A stretch of DNA of 64,000 nt from Syngnathus acus (taxonomy: Eukaryota > Chordata > Actinopteri > Syngnathiformes > Syngnathidae). The DNA is taken from contig NW_023590225.1 of NCBI RefSeq assembly GCF_901709675.1, positions 1-64,000 of the forward strand, given 5' to 3'. The first letter of the stretch is position 1. Each line of letters opens with the position of its first letter. The translations under genes were made by a program, and so were the position numbers. Positions 10,643 to 22,013 of the stretch are shown here, in pieces. Under the pieces are notes generated by a model, which did no database searches, was not told the DNA's origin, and saw only the letters and a list, made by a program, of their open reading frames with translations.

Positions 10643-11569
10643 GATCCGTCCATTACCCTCAAGGCAGAAATTGGGCACAACTCCATCAACTTTCTTGATA
10701 CTACGGTGTTCAAGGGCCCCAATTTCCACAAGGACCAATTATTGGATGTCAAGGTCCATTTCAAGGACACTGATACGCATGCCTTGGTACATAAGTCCAG
10801 CTTCCATCCTTCCCATACCTTTCAGGGGGTCGTTAAGTCGCAGCTACATAGATTCCACCGCATATGCACCAGAACGGAGGACTTCTACGATGCAGTCAGG
10901 ATACTCTTCGGAGCCCTAAAGAGGAGGGGATATGGTCGCTCCTTCCTTAGGAAGTGCTTGAAGACTTACCGGATAAAGGGAAGAACCGTGGCGGTGGGGG
11001 ACCCGATCCCGTTTGTGTCCACCTACTCATCGGGGATGAAGTACCTACACAGCAAAATCAAAAGAAATTTTAGTGAGATCATGTCCTCCGGAGATGGGCC
11101 ACAAGCCCCTAGGTTGGTGTCTGCATTTAGAAGAAACGAGAACCTCAAGGACCTGCTTGTCCGGGCCAAATTACCATCGACATTGCCCAGGGATCCTCAT
11201 CCCCTTGGGCCGCACCTCACCAGACTGTCGTTTGTTAGGAGGGTGCGGGATAAGACGGTTATTAAGGTCCAAGAGGGCTTCACTCTTGATTCCAGGAATG
11301 TGGTCTACCTGGTAATTTGCAAGAAGTGCGGCATCAAACGTGTAGGAGGGACAAGGACCAAACTCGGTACCCTTCTCATGCAACTTAAGTATAAAATTAC
11401 ACACAAAATGGACACCAGTTCACCGCTCATTCAGCATTTCATCCACCATGGGACAGAGGCCCTCCGCATAGCGGGGTTAGAACGCAACAGCGCATGGTCG
11501 GACCCTAATCGGTGTAATAGGGAGAAATACTGGAGGGCGAGCCTCGAATTTCCATCTCAGCAGACATAA
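10641..11569 (+). pseudogene. 5'-truncated PLE protein: end of reverse transcriptase plus degenerate GIY-YIG domain
   Basis: An open frame of about 309 codons runs from the telomeric repeat to TAA at 11,567-11,569. It matches residues ~410-715 of the intact PLE ORF2 at 40,647. Shared blocks include DPSITL/HPSINL, INFLDTT, the region around FFK-TDTHAL (here HFKDTDTHAL), FHP-HTF, RICTRTED and LVSAFRRN. The C-terminus carries the GIY-YIG frame (VVYLVICKKCG), but the second half reads RVGGTR where the intact protein has YVGQTR, so the endonuclease looks damaged. The active-site half of the RT is absent. With no ATG at the junction it is a dead 5' truncation. The long open frame suggests recent origin. 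It belongs to a different PLE subfamily from the 38-46 kb element. Confidence 0.88.
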
Positions 11570-11589
11570 ATGTCGGTCCTGGACCCTAT

Positions 11590-11766
11590 CTGGTTCCTAC
11601 CCTAACCCCAATCCTGCCCTAACCCCAACCCTGCCCTAACCCTAATCCTAACCTAACCCCAATCCTAACCTAACCCCAACCCTAACCCTAACCCTAACCC
11701 TAACCCTCGCCTGCCCTAACCCTAACCCTAACCCCAACCCTAACCCTAACCCTAACCCTAACCCTA
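11590..11766 (+). repeat. Telomeric and telomere-like repeat after the PLE 3' end
   Basis: Starts ~20 bp after the PLE stop codon (short 3' UTR at 11,570-11,595). First come irregular CCTAACCCCAATCCTG-type repeats, then regular CCCTAA with one CCCTCGCCTGCCC interruption near 11,705. It separates the PLE 3' end from the 5' end of the sister element. Confidence 0.9.
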
Positions 11767-12931
11767 CTTCCTTGCAAAGTGACCGCTTGCCTGCAAAGCA
11801 AACAAAAACAAGCAAAAACAAAAAAAATTCATCAAACAAATATCAATACTTACCTTGTTTACTTACCTGGACCGATTACTTACCTGCGGAAGGGCCGCTT
11901 ACCTGCGAATCAAACAAAAACAGACAAAAAATTAGTCGAACATACATCAATACCTACCTGATTGGATTACCTTGACCGACGCTCACCTGTCAGAAATTGG
12001 AGGAAAGAAAAAAACAAAGCACAAACAGTTATTATTTGAATTTGGACTGCATTAGAATCATTTGCCACAAAACTACAACAATAATCAGTTTTCCGTATTG
12101 AATAAAGGAACTATCAACAAAAAGATAAATGTATAAATTTTAGAACAACGTTAATAGAAACAAACTGTTTATAACCATCAAAAAGTGGTTTTGCAGCCGT
12201 CTGTCAGAACATAGAAAAGTCAAAAAATGAAAATGAAAACTAATAAAAAAATAAAAAAATAAAAAAACAAAAATGACAAATAAATAGGGAACTAGAATTC
12301 ATATTTTATTTATATCTCATATTTTAGTTTAAACCATATTGGGTTGGACTATTAACACGACACAAAAGTACAGTAAATAATATTTTCACCCGGCAAACGG
12401 GAATAAAAAGACCGACGTAATAAAAAGTCACTCATTCCAACATTGGACAGCGGAAGAGCGACATCGCTTGTTTTACAGTTATTATAGTGTGCTAGACCTG
12501 AAGAAGGCCTATTGGGCCGAAACGTTGTCAGGGCACACTTATATTATATATTGGCCATATTAATTCTAATAAAAGATATTTTAATAAAAATTGCTTTAAT
12601 AAAAATTGCTTCAAAAAAATTATTAACAGTTATTTTGTTCATTAAAAACCAATTTTATTACATATATAACAAAGGCAAATTCCTTGTTTAAAATTCATTT
12701 TGTTAAAAATTGGAGACCAATAAAAACATCTTATAAATTTGATTGTTTGCCATGTCGTTCAGTTACGACAGGGAATGGACAGTGGTCCGTCGGGGACGAC
12801 ACCGCCAGCCGACAGGCCGGGGGCGGGAGCTGGGGGCGAGGTATGGCCACGGGCGGATGGACCGTGCGTTGTCCTCTTCTGCCGGGGGGGGACGTCAGTT
12901 CCCCAATCCTGGTAGGGGGTGGACTCCACAA
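11767..12931 (+). mobile_element. Diverged sister of the 1.12-kb element
   Basis: Same order of parts as the 1.12-kb unit at low identity: TTACCTG-rich spacer (11,780-11,990), a TATA-like AATAAAAAG near 12,400, a hammerhead-like motif (12,486-12,539), TATATAACAAAGGC (12,664-12,677), and a GC-rich block with GGATGGACCGTGC that aligns to GGTAGGACCGTGC of the unit. It is followed by telomeric repeat at 12,932, as in the unit. An AT-rich stretch without recognisable features fills 12,000-12,400. The short frame starting MSFSYDREW at 12,752 could be the N-terminus of an element ORF, but it runs into the telomeric repeat. Confidence 0.7.
12486..12539 (+). ncRNA. Hammerhead-like motif of the sister element
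   Basis: Stem I is AGTGTGC (12,486-12,492) with GCACACT (12,533-12,539), seven perfect pairs. The core is CTGAAGA (12,498-12,504). Stem II is GGCC (12,506-12,509) with GGCC (12,115+3 offset, i.e. 12,515-12,518). GAAA is at 12,519-12,522 and GTC at 12,527-12,529. Against the 1.12-kb units, stem II changed on both sides (GGCA/TGCC to GGCC/GGCC) and stem I was extended with pairing kept. That covariation supports a selected RNA fold. The extra A after the core is shared. Confidence 0.7.
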
Positions 12932-12938
12932 TCCAACC
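12752..12938 (+). pseudogene. Possible N-terminal fragment of an element ORF
   Basis: An ATG at about 12,752 opens a frame beginning MSFSYDREWTVVRRGR, basic and Gly/Arg-rich. It leaves any real coding sequence at the telomeric repeat (12,932 on), where it reads only NPNPNP. The start resembles N-termini of retroelement ORFs, but I cannot assign a family. The other possibility is chance coding in GC-rich DNA. Confidence 0.3.
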
Positions 12939-13272
12939 CTAACCCTAACCCTAACCCTAACCCTAACCCTAACCCTTAACCCTTAACCCTAACCCTAACC
13001 CTAACCCTAACCCTAACCCTAACCCTAACCCCTAACCCCTAACCCTAACCCTAACCCTAACCCTAACCCTAACCCTAACCCATAACCCCTAATCCTTAGC
13101 CCTAGCCCTACTAACCATACTAACCCTAACCCCTGACCCCTAACCTTAACCCCTAATTCTAACCCCTAACCCTAACCCCTAAATCCTAACCCTTGACCCC
13201 TAGCCCTGATCCTACTAACCCTAACCCCTGACCCTAACCCCTAACCCCTGACCCTTACCCTAAACCTAACCT
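12932..13272 (+). repeat. Telomeric array grading into degenerate telomere-like repeat
   Basis: Regular CCCTAA to about 13,080, then variants such as CCCCTAACCCCTGACC and CCTACTAACC to 13,272. The degenerate part is the same sequence found at the 3' end of every 3.98-kb PLE copy. It is therefore element-borne, while the regular part looks like true telomeric repeat. Confidence 0.9.
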
Positions 13273-14056
13273 TAATCTCTAAGGAAAACAGTTGATTAAA
13301 TATAAAAACAAAACATTAGGTCAAGAATAATGCAAAGTGAATAGGCATAATGTAATCCAAGGTTGGAAGGGTAGGTGAGTTTCTCTCAATTTTTTTTCTC
13401 TCTCAACTTTTTTTCCATCTTGCTGGCCGAAGACCTGGGTAGCGCCTCAGCTACTCGGGGGAGGTTCTGGCAGAGGTGCAGTCACACTTCGCCGTCCTTC
13501 GTACCCAATCCAGATTTTATGTGACCTGGTACGGCGGGTTTACTGCGGGGACATGCGTAGGCCCGTGCCTTCCGTTGCCTTCTATCTAACCGACAGGGTC
13601 GGCGGACCCTTTGGGGAAGGTTTAGCGAGACAAACTCAAAATACCTAACCAGCCAGTGCCCTTCGGACACCCGAGTATTACCTTAAGCCAAATTATCGGG
13701 TCGCATACTTTTCTAATTTTCCCGTTTCCCTGATATTTTCACCCTCTCGTCCCTCCTCCCCTCCTCTCAAGGGTAGAAGAGGGACGCCACCACGTGTCGG
13801 GTTTTTGGTCGAGATGCAGTCACATTTCCCAGTACCTGTCCGTGGACTCTCCTTTTCTTTATTTTTCTCTAACGCTTACTTTCTTGTTAAATAACTTCTC
13901 CCTCCCGTCCCTCCTCCCCTTCTGTCAAGGGTCGGAGAGGGAGAGGACCACGGGTTGGGTTTTGGTAGAGATGGCCTCATTTCCCATTGCCTTTCCGTGG
14001 TCTCTCTCTTTTATATTTCTCTAATTCTCACTTTCTCGCTATTGGCTAGAATAAAA

Positions 14057-14800
14057 AGGGCGCAGAGAGGCAACTTTTCCAACCTGGTTAGGGCCATCTT
14101 CAACCTCTACATAAGGCAGTGGAATGCTTGCAATCTACCTGAACATAGACTCTACAGGACCACTAGGAGCGAGGGGAGCAAGCCCTGAGAAGAAGGATAG
14201 GTTCCCTCACTTCGGAGGATGAATCAAGAGCACGGATTTGCAGGGCCTTTTCCATTGCGGCCTGAGAGGAGACGGGAGAGACGCCAATGGGGAGTTAAGA
14301 AGATGAAGACGAAGGTGAGGTAGAAGAAATAGCTTAGCCACCACTCATTGGAACGGGGAGAGGCCACACGGAGGAACTGAGAGAAACCCACAAAACTTAC
14401 CAGCAGGTGAAGGAAGGCATTCACCCACTCAGGAAGAAAACTCGACGACGCGGGGAGTGCAAACAGCGGTAGATGTGCTGCTGGAGCTCCTTGAAGAAAG
14501 AAGAAGAAGATACCAAGAACCTGGTCCTAATTTTTCTGAAGCACGAAGAGGGAGAGAAGATCCATCACAACGGCAGGTGAAGGAATGCATTCACCTACTT
14601 AGGATGAAAGCTCGACGACGTGCGAAGGGCCAATGGTAAATGTGCTGCGGGAACTCCTTGAAGAAAGAAGAAGAAGGTACCGAGAACCTGGTCATAATTC
14701 TTCTGAAGCACCAAAAAAAAGGGGGGGAGAAGATCCACCGCAACGGCTACTAGTGGAGACAGCATCGGTCCAAGCACGGGACACTGCAACACAAACTTCA
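14057..14800 (+). pseudogene. ORF1 remnant, copy 1 (start codon lost, frames broken)
   Basis: It aligns to the first ~290 residues of the intact ORF1 at 39,214, with blocks such as QRGNFSNLVRAIFNLY, the EPG-NFSEA region and the QARDT-TQT block. ATG is replaced by AGG (14,057-14,059). A stop follows shortly after the first ~43 codons and later pieces lie in other frames. A 170-bp segment is duplicated in tandem (from 14,404 and from 14,574), which repeats the ELLEERRRRY block. The SGNH domain is deleted. It cannot make ORF1 protein. Confidence 0.85.
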
Positions 14801-16734
14801 AGTCCTAAATTCAACCAGATTCTAGTCTTGAACCTGAACCAAATTCTGAAATCAATTCCTTACCCTGAGTCAAATCCTAACCCTTAACCAAATTGCAAAC
14901 TAAATCCTAAACTTGACCAAATCTAGATTCCAGAATGAATTTTAAATCCAACCAAATATCTAAAAATTTACGATTTAATTTAATTAAATTACAAAACGAA
15001 AAGGCGAAACTATAATCGAATCACATTTTTTTATTTTAAAGCAGGCCCTAAAAGAAAAAAGAAGAATTTTTCTTCAAACGCATAAAAGAAAACATTGGAC
15101 GTGATGGGACACTGGAGGGCGCCCTTGACACATTAAATCGCGTTGGTACCAACGGACCTCAGTTAGACGTGAATATTATGGACTTAATATTATCCTTTGA
15201 ATTTAGAAACGAGTAAGTTGGAAAACACTATTAAATAGTATTAAGAGGTTTTTCAATAAGTTTGATTCTAATCGAATTTTGGAACGAATGCTTTGGTTGG
15301 CATGATTGCTGGCGGAGGATTGCTCTGACGTACGGCGAAAAAAAAGGTGGGGGCTACTTCCGGTTTGGCTAATGTTTACTAGCTGCCTTGTTTACGAGAC
15401 TATTGATTCCACATACGGAGTTGGATTAAGGTGAGTGAGTGTTTTTAACGGACAAAAGTGACCGGGTAGTGCAAATAAACAATACCAATCTAAATGTATT
15501 CTATTATTTTCACCGGGAGGAGTAATTTTAAGAATATTATGTGTTATCGGGGGCCGCCATGACTTTGGCAAGGGCTTATGGGTATTTCTTAGTTGCTAAT
15601 GCTCGCTAGCTGCGGTACGCGTAGGACGATATCGCTCCAAATAGGTGACTAGTTCGGTGATATATGTTGAATTTACGGCCGAATGGGACCGGGTGTCAAT
15701 ACAGGAACGGGCTCAGGAGGTTAAAACAAAAATTATTTGTTCGTTATTGATTTACGAAAGGACTTAGGTATGATTAGTGTCTATGGGCGGCGCCATTGTT
15801 TTGGGGCTGGGGCTTATGGGTGCTTCCGCATTGCTAATGCTCATAACATTAGCTACGATACGCCTACAGCTATTTCGTTACGAATATACGATCTTATTAA
15901 TGTTATAAATTAATTTTACGGATGAATGGAATCGGGTAAAATACTTTAATAATACCAGGGGATTTGTGGACATTTTATTCCATTTTGATCGTTGTTTGGG
16001 AGAGATGATGTTGTGGAAGATAGGGGGATTACAGAAGCTGCCGGAGTAACTGACAGGAGTTTACGAGTACTTCTGGGGGGTTGGTACCTAGGAGTATCGC
16101 GATTTACGTTGATTTGTATTTCTAAATGTACGATTTGATTTAATAAAAAATATGAATTGAATTTTTAATAAAAAACTATGAATTGAATTTACATCTGAAT
16201 GTTTTACGACTAACACAATTAAAGAGTGCCAATGGGTTATAGCCGAATTTTTTAGTGCTTATCAGTTGAATGGGGGGGCGTGATTGGAGGACGAGAGCCG
16301 CCACGATGATTCGCCAAGGCTCTTGAGGGGGACGTTCAACGGTGGCGCTGTGACGCAGGAGAGTGGCACTGGGGAAGACCTTCTTTCCAGGTAATATGTA
16401 AGGTTACTCCGATTCTTTGAGAGAAACTTCTTTGATGACATAAAATGTATTAAGAGTGGAAATAATACCTTAAAGGTCATTAGCACAGGTAGGCCACATA
16501 GAGTCCAATTTGCATTTATAATAATAAAGGTGGTCCCCCAATAAAACTGAAATGAAGCAAAACAACATTAAGAGGAAAACAACATTAAATGGAATACAAA
16601 GGTGGTTCATGTACAGTTAATAGTTGAACAAATCGGTACAACAAAAGGACTAGAAGACTGACCAATTGATCTACTCTGTCTGCGTTAAAGCTGGAGAGTT
16701 GACTGGACAAGCTACTGGAATTTCAATTGACGAA

Positions 16735-16851
16735 GTAGACACGCTCCGGGGCTTGATCGACCCCGGCGGGGCCTCCCTTGGGCGAGGGTGTCTGGTGATA
16801 ATGGCCGAAACACTCTAAGACCCCAAGGTCCACTACTGATGAGGTGTCTAC
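16735..16851 (+). ncRNA. Conserved folded RNA module of PLE 3' UTR, copy 1
   Basis: Outer strands GTAGACAC (16,735-16,742) and GTGTCTAC (16,844-16,851) are perfectly complementary over 8 bp. Inside lie a CCGGGG/CCCCGG hairpin, a CCTC/GAGG hairpin, a second GTGTCT near 16,789 that could also pair with AGACAC, GGCCGAAAC, and CTACTGATGAGG at the 3' side. CTGATGAG and GAAAC recall hammerhead cores, but the parts are not in working order. The module recurs, almost unchanged, in every PLE 3' end in the window. Function unknown. Confidence 0.55.
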
Positions 16852-17018
16852 AAAATTTTGACATCCAAATTACCTACAACAATGACCCTTTCTAAACAAA
16901 ACAATTTTTTTTAACAAAAATAGATTTAGAAAAAAAATATATTAGTTCAAACACAATTAAGGGTTAATGGACACAATTAATACAAGGGTGGTCGAAAAAA
17001 GAAGAGAAAGAGAATGAC

Positions 17019-17250
17019 CTCTAACCCTAACCCCTGACCTCTAACCCTAGCCTTGACCCATAACCCCTAATCCTTAGCCCTAGCCCTACTAACCATACTA
17101 ACCCTAACCCCTGACCCCTAACCTTAACCCCTAATTCTAACCCCTAACCCTAACCCCTAAATCCTAACCCTTGACCCCTAGCCCTGATCCTACTAACCCT
17201 AACCCCTGACCCTAACCCCTAACCCCTGACCCTTACCCTAAACCTAACCT
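17019..17250 (+). repeat. Degenerate telomere-like tail of PLE copy 1
   Basis: About 230 bp of CCCTAACCCCTGACC-type repeat. The same degenerate sequence, base for base over most of its length, ends copies 2-5 (about 20,996-21,228, 28,248-28,480, 32,219-32,454 and 36,230-36,462). It is therefore an inherited part of the element and not freshly added telomere. Confidence 0.9.
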
Positions 17251-18033
17251 TAATCTCTAAGGAAAACAGTTGATTAAATATAAAAACAAAACATTAGGTC
17301 AAGAATAATGCAAAGTGAATAGGCATAATGTAATCCAAGGTTGGAAGGGTAGGTGAGTTTCTCTCAATTTTTTTTCTCTCTCAACTTTTTTTCCATCTTG
17401 CTGGCCGAAGACCTGGGTAGCGCCTCAGCTACTCGGGGGAGGTTCTGGCAGAGGTGCAGTCACACTTCGCCGTCCTTCGTACCCAATCCAGATTTTATGT
17501 GACCTGGTACGGCGGGTTTACTGCGGGGACATGCGTAGGCCCGTGCCTTCCGTTGCCTTCTATCTAACCGACAGGGTCGGCGGACCCTTTGGGGAAGGTT
17601 TAGCGAGACAAACTCAAAATACCTAACCAGCCAGTGCCCTTCGGACACCCGAGTATTACCTTAAGCCAAATTATCGGGTCGCATACTTTTCTAATTTTCC
17701 CGTTTCCCTGATATTTTCACCCTCTCGTCCCTCCTCCCCTCCTCTCAAGGGTAGAAGAGGGACGCCACCACGTGTCGGGTTTTTGGTCGAGATGCAGTCA
17801 CATTTCCCAGTACCTGTCCGTGGACTCTCCTTTTCTTTATTTTTCTCTAACGCTTACTTTCTTGTTAAATAACTTCTCCCTCCCGTCCCTCCTCCCCTTC
17901 TGTCAAGGGTCGGAGAGGGAGAGGACCACGGGTTGGGTTTTGGTAGAGATGGCCTCATTTCCCATTGCCTTTCCGTGGTCTCTCTCTTTTATATTTCTCT
18001 AATTCTCACTTTCTCGCTATTGGCTAGAATAAA

Positions 18034-18780
18034 AGGGCGCAGAGAGGCAACTTTTCCAACCTGGTTAGGGCCATCTTCAACCTCTACATAAGGCAGTGGA
18101 ATGCTTGCAATCTACCTGAACATAGACTCTACAGGACCACTAGGAGCGAGGGGAGCAAGCCCTGAGAAGAAGGATAGGTTCCCTCACTTCGGAGGATGAA
18201 TCAAGAGCACGGATTTGCAGGGCCTTTTCCATTGCGGCCTGAGAGGAGACGGGAGAGACGCCAATGGTGAGTTAAGAAGATGAAGACGAAGGTGAGGTAG
18301 AAGAAATAGCTTAGCCACCACTCATTGGAACGGGGAGAGGCCACACGGAGGAACTGAGAGAAACCCACAAAACTTACCAGCAGGTGAAGGAAGGCATTCA
18401 CCCACTCAGGAAGAAAACTCGACGACGCGGGGAGTGCAAACAGCGGTAGATGTGCTGCTGGAGCTCCTTGAAGAAAGAAGAAGAAGATACCAAGAACCTG
18501 GTCCTAATTTTTCTGAAGCACGAAGAGGGAGAGAAGATCCATCACAACGGCAGGTGAAGGAATGCATTCACCTACTTAGGATGAAAGCTCGACGACGTGC
18601 GAAGGGCCAATGGTAAATGTGCTGCGGGAACTCCTTGAAGAAAGAAGAAGAAGGTACCGAGAACCTGGTCATAATTCTTCTGAAGCACCAAAAAAAAGGG
18701 GGGGAGAAGATCCACCGCAACGGCTACTAGTGGAGACAGCATCGGTCCAAGCACGGGACACTGCAACACAAACTTCAAGT
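18034..18780 (+). pseudogene. ORF1 remnant, copy 2
   Basis: Same remnant as copy 1 with the same AGG at the start position (18,034-18,036) and the same 170-bp duplication. Confidence 0.85.
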
Positions 18781-20711
18781 CCTAAATTCAACCAGATTCT
18801 AGTCTTGAACCTGAACCAAATTCTGAAATCAATTCCTTACCCTGAGTCAAATCCTAACCCTTAACCAAATTGCAAACTAAATCCTAAACTTGACCAAATC
18901 TAGATTCCAGAATGAATTTTAAATCCAACCAAATATCTAAAAATTTACGATTTAATTTAATTAAATTACAAAACGAAAAGGCGAAACTATAATCGAATCA
19001 CATTTTTTTATTTTAAAGCAGGCCCTAAAAGAAAAAAGAAGAATTTTTCTTCAAACGCATAAAAGAAAACATTGGACGTGATGGGACACTGGAGGGCGCC
19101 CTTGACACATTAAATCGCGTTGGTACCAACGGACCTCAGTTAGACGTGAATATTATGGACTTAATATTATCCTTTGAATTTAGAAACGAGTAAGTTGGAA
19201 AACACTATTAAATAGTATTAAGAGGTTTTTCAATAAGTTTGATTCTAATCGAATTTTGGAACGAATGCTTTGGTTGGCATGATTGCTGGCGGAGGATTGC
19301 TCTGACGTACGGCGAAAAAAAAGGTGGGGGCTACTTCCGGTTTGGCTAATGTTTACTAGCTGCCTTGTTTACGAGACTATTGATTCCACATACGGAGTTG
19401 GATTAAGGTGAGTGAGTGTTTTTAACGGACAAAAGTGACCGGGTAGTGCAAATAAACAATACCAATCTAAATGTATTCTATTATTTTCACCGGGAGGAGT
19501 AATTTTAAGAATATTATGTGTTATCGGGGGCCGCCATGACTTTGGCAAGGGCTTATGGGTATTTCTTAGTTGCTAATGCTCGCTAGCTGCGGTACGCGTA
19601 GGACGATATCGCTCCAAATAGGTGACTAGTTCGGTGATATATGTTGAATTTACGGCCGAATGGGACCGGGTGTCAATACAGGAACGGGCTCAGGAGGTTA
19701 AAACAAAAATTATTTGTTCGTTATTGATTTACGAAAGGACTTAGGTATGATTAGTGTCTATGGGCGGCGCCATTGTTTTGGGGCTGGGGCTTATGGGTGC
19801 TTCCGCATTGCTAATGCTCATAACATTAGCTACGATACGCCTACAGCTATTTCGTTACAAATATACGATCTTATTAATGTTATAAATTAATTTTACGGAT
19901 GAATGGAATCGGGTAAAATACTTTAATAATACCAGGGGATTTGTGGACATTTTATTCCATTTTGATCGTTGTTTGGGAGAGATGATGTTGTGGAAGATAG
20001 GGGGATTACAGAAGCTGCCGGAGTAACTGACAGGAGTTTACGAGTACTTCTGGGGGGTTGGTACCTAGGAGTATCGCGATTTACGTTGATTTGTATTTCT
20101 AAATGTACGATTTGATTTAATAAAAAATATGAATTGAATTTTTAATAAAAAACTATGAATTGAATTTACATCTGAATGTTTTACGACTAACACAATTAAA
20201 GAGTGCCAATAGGTTATAGCCGAATTTTTTAGTGCTTATCAGTTGAATGGGGGGGCGTGATTGGAGGACGAGAGCCGCCACGATGATTCGCCAAGGCTCT
20301 TGAGGGGGACGTTCAACGGTGGCGCTGTGACGCAGGAGAGTGGCACTGGGGAAGACCTTCTTTCCAGGTAATATGTAAGGTTACTCCGATTCTTTGAGAG
20401 AAACTTCTTTGATGACATAAAATGTATTAAGAGTGGAAATAATACCTTAAAGGTCATTAGCACAGGTAGGCCACATAGAGTCCAATTTGCATTTATAATA
20501 ATAAAGGTGGTCCCCCAATAAAACTGAAATGAAGCAAAACAACATTAAGAGGAAAACAACATTAAATGGAATACAAAGGTGGTTCATGTACAGTTAATAG
20601 TTGAACAAATCGGTACAACAAAAGGACTAGAAGACTGACCAATTGATCTACTCTGTCTGCGTTAAAGCTGGAGAGTTGACTGGACAAGCTACTGGAATTT
20701 CAATTGACGAA

Positions 20712-20828
20712 GTAGACACGCTCCGGGGCTTGATCGACCCCGGCGGGGCCTCCCTTGGGCGAGGGTGTCTGGTGATAATGGCCGAAACACTCTAAGACCC
20801 CAAGGTCCACTACTGATGAGGTGTCTAC
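20712..20828 (+). ncRNA. Folded RNA module, copy 2
   Basis: Same 117-nt module, with the outer 8-bp complement kept. Confidence 0.55.
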
Positions 20829-22013
20829 AAAATTTTGACATCCAAATTACCTACAACAATGACCCTTTCTAAACAAAACAGTTTTTTTAACAAAAATAGA
20901 TTTATGGAAAAAAAATATATTAGTTCAAACACAACTAAGGGTTAATGGACACAATTAATACAAGGGTGGTCGAAAAAAGAAGAGAAAGAGAATGACCTCT
21001 AACCCTAACCCCTGACCTCTAACCCTAGCCTTGACCCATAACCCCTAATCCTTAGCCCTAGCCCTACTAACCATACTAACCCTAACCCCTGACCCCTAAC
21101 CTTAACCCCTAATTCTAACCCCTAACCCTAACCCCTAAATCCTAACCCTTGACCCCTAGCCCTGATCCTACTAACCCTAACCCCTGACCCTAACCCCTAA
21201 CCCCTGACCCTTACCCTAAACCTAACCTTAATCTCTAAGGAAAACAGTTGATTAAATATAAAAACAAAACATTAGGTCAAGAATAATGCAAAGTGAATAG
21301 GCATAATGTAATCCAAGGTTGGAAGGGTAGGTGAGTTTCTCTCAATTTTTTTCTCTCTCAACTTTTTTTCCATCTTGCTGGCCGAAGACCTGGGTAGCGC
21401 CTCAGCTACTCGGGGGAGGTTCTGGCAGAGGTGCAGTCACACTTCGCCGTCCTTCGTACCCAATCCAGATTTTATGTGACCTGGTACGGCGGGTTTACTG
21501 CGGGGACATGCGTAGGCCCGTGCCTTCCGTTGCCTTCTATCTAACCGACAGGGTCGGCGGACCCTTTGGGGAAGGTTTAGCGAGACAAACTCAAAATACC
21601 TAACCAGCCAGTGCCCTTCGGACACCCGAGTATTACCTTAAGCCAAATTATCGGGTCGCATACTTTTCTAATTTTCCCGTTTCCCTGATATTTTCACCCT
21701 CTCGTCCCTCCTCCCCTCCTCTCAAGGGTAGAAGAGGGACGCCACCACGTGTCGGGTTTTTGGTCGAGATGCAGTCACATTTCCCAGTACCTGTCCGTGG
21801 ACTCTCCTTTTCTTTATTTTTCTCTAACGCTTACTTTCTTGTTAAATAACTTCTCCCTCCCGTCCCTCCTCCCCTTCTGTCAAGGGTCGGAGAGGGAGAG
21901 GACCACGGGTTGGGTTTTGGTAGAGATGGCCTCATTTCCCATTGCCTTTCCGTGGTCTCTCTCTTTTATATTTCTCTAATTCTCACTTTCTCGCTATTGG
22001 CTAGAATAAAAAG

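Larger units (their letters stand above)
13273..17250 (+). mobile_element. Non-autonomous PLE derivative, copy 1
   Basis: Pseudo-LTR 13,273-13,650. 5' UTR to 14,056, with a direct repeat of period ~158 bp (from 13,749 and from 13,907), each repeat with a hairpin around TCAAGGGT. ORF1 remnant 14,057-14,800. Then 3' UTR-derived AT-rich sequence to about 17,018, which holds a 117-nt folded module (16,735-16,851). Degenerate telomeric tail 17,019-17,250. The deletion junction near 14,800-14,830 joins ORF1 codon ~290 to sequence matching ~43,300 of the full-length element. Confidence 0.88.
17251..21228 (+). mobile_element. Non-autonomous PLE derivative, copy 2
   Basis: Same parts as copy 1: pseudo-LTR 17,251-17,628, ORF1 remnant from 18,034, folded module 20,712-20,828, degenerate telomeric tail ~20,996-21,228. 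It has one A fewer before the dead ORF1 start. Confidence 0.88.

Noticed and set aside
16735-16870. A canonical hammerhead ribozyme in the PLE 3' UTR based on CTGATGAG
   Set aside because: The strand after the possible stem II is followed by CAAA in place of GAAA, and the upstream GGCCGAAAC is not positioned to complete a working core. I keep it only as an unexplained fold.
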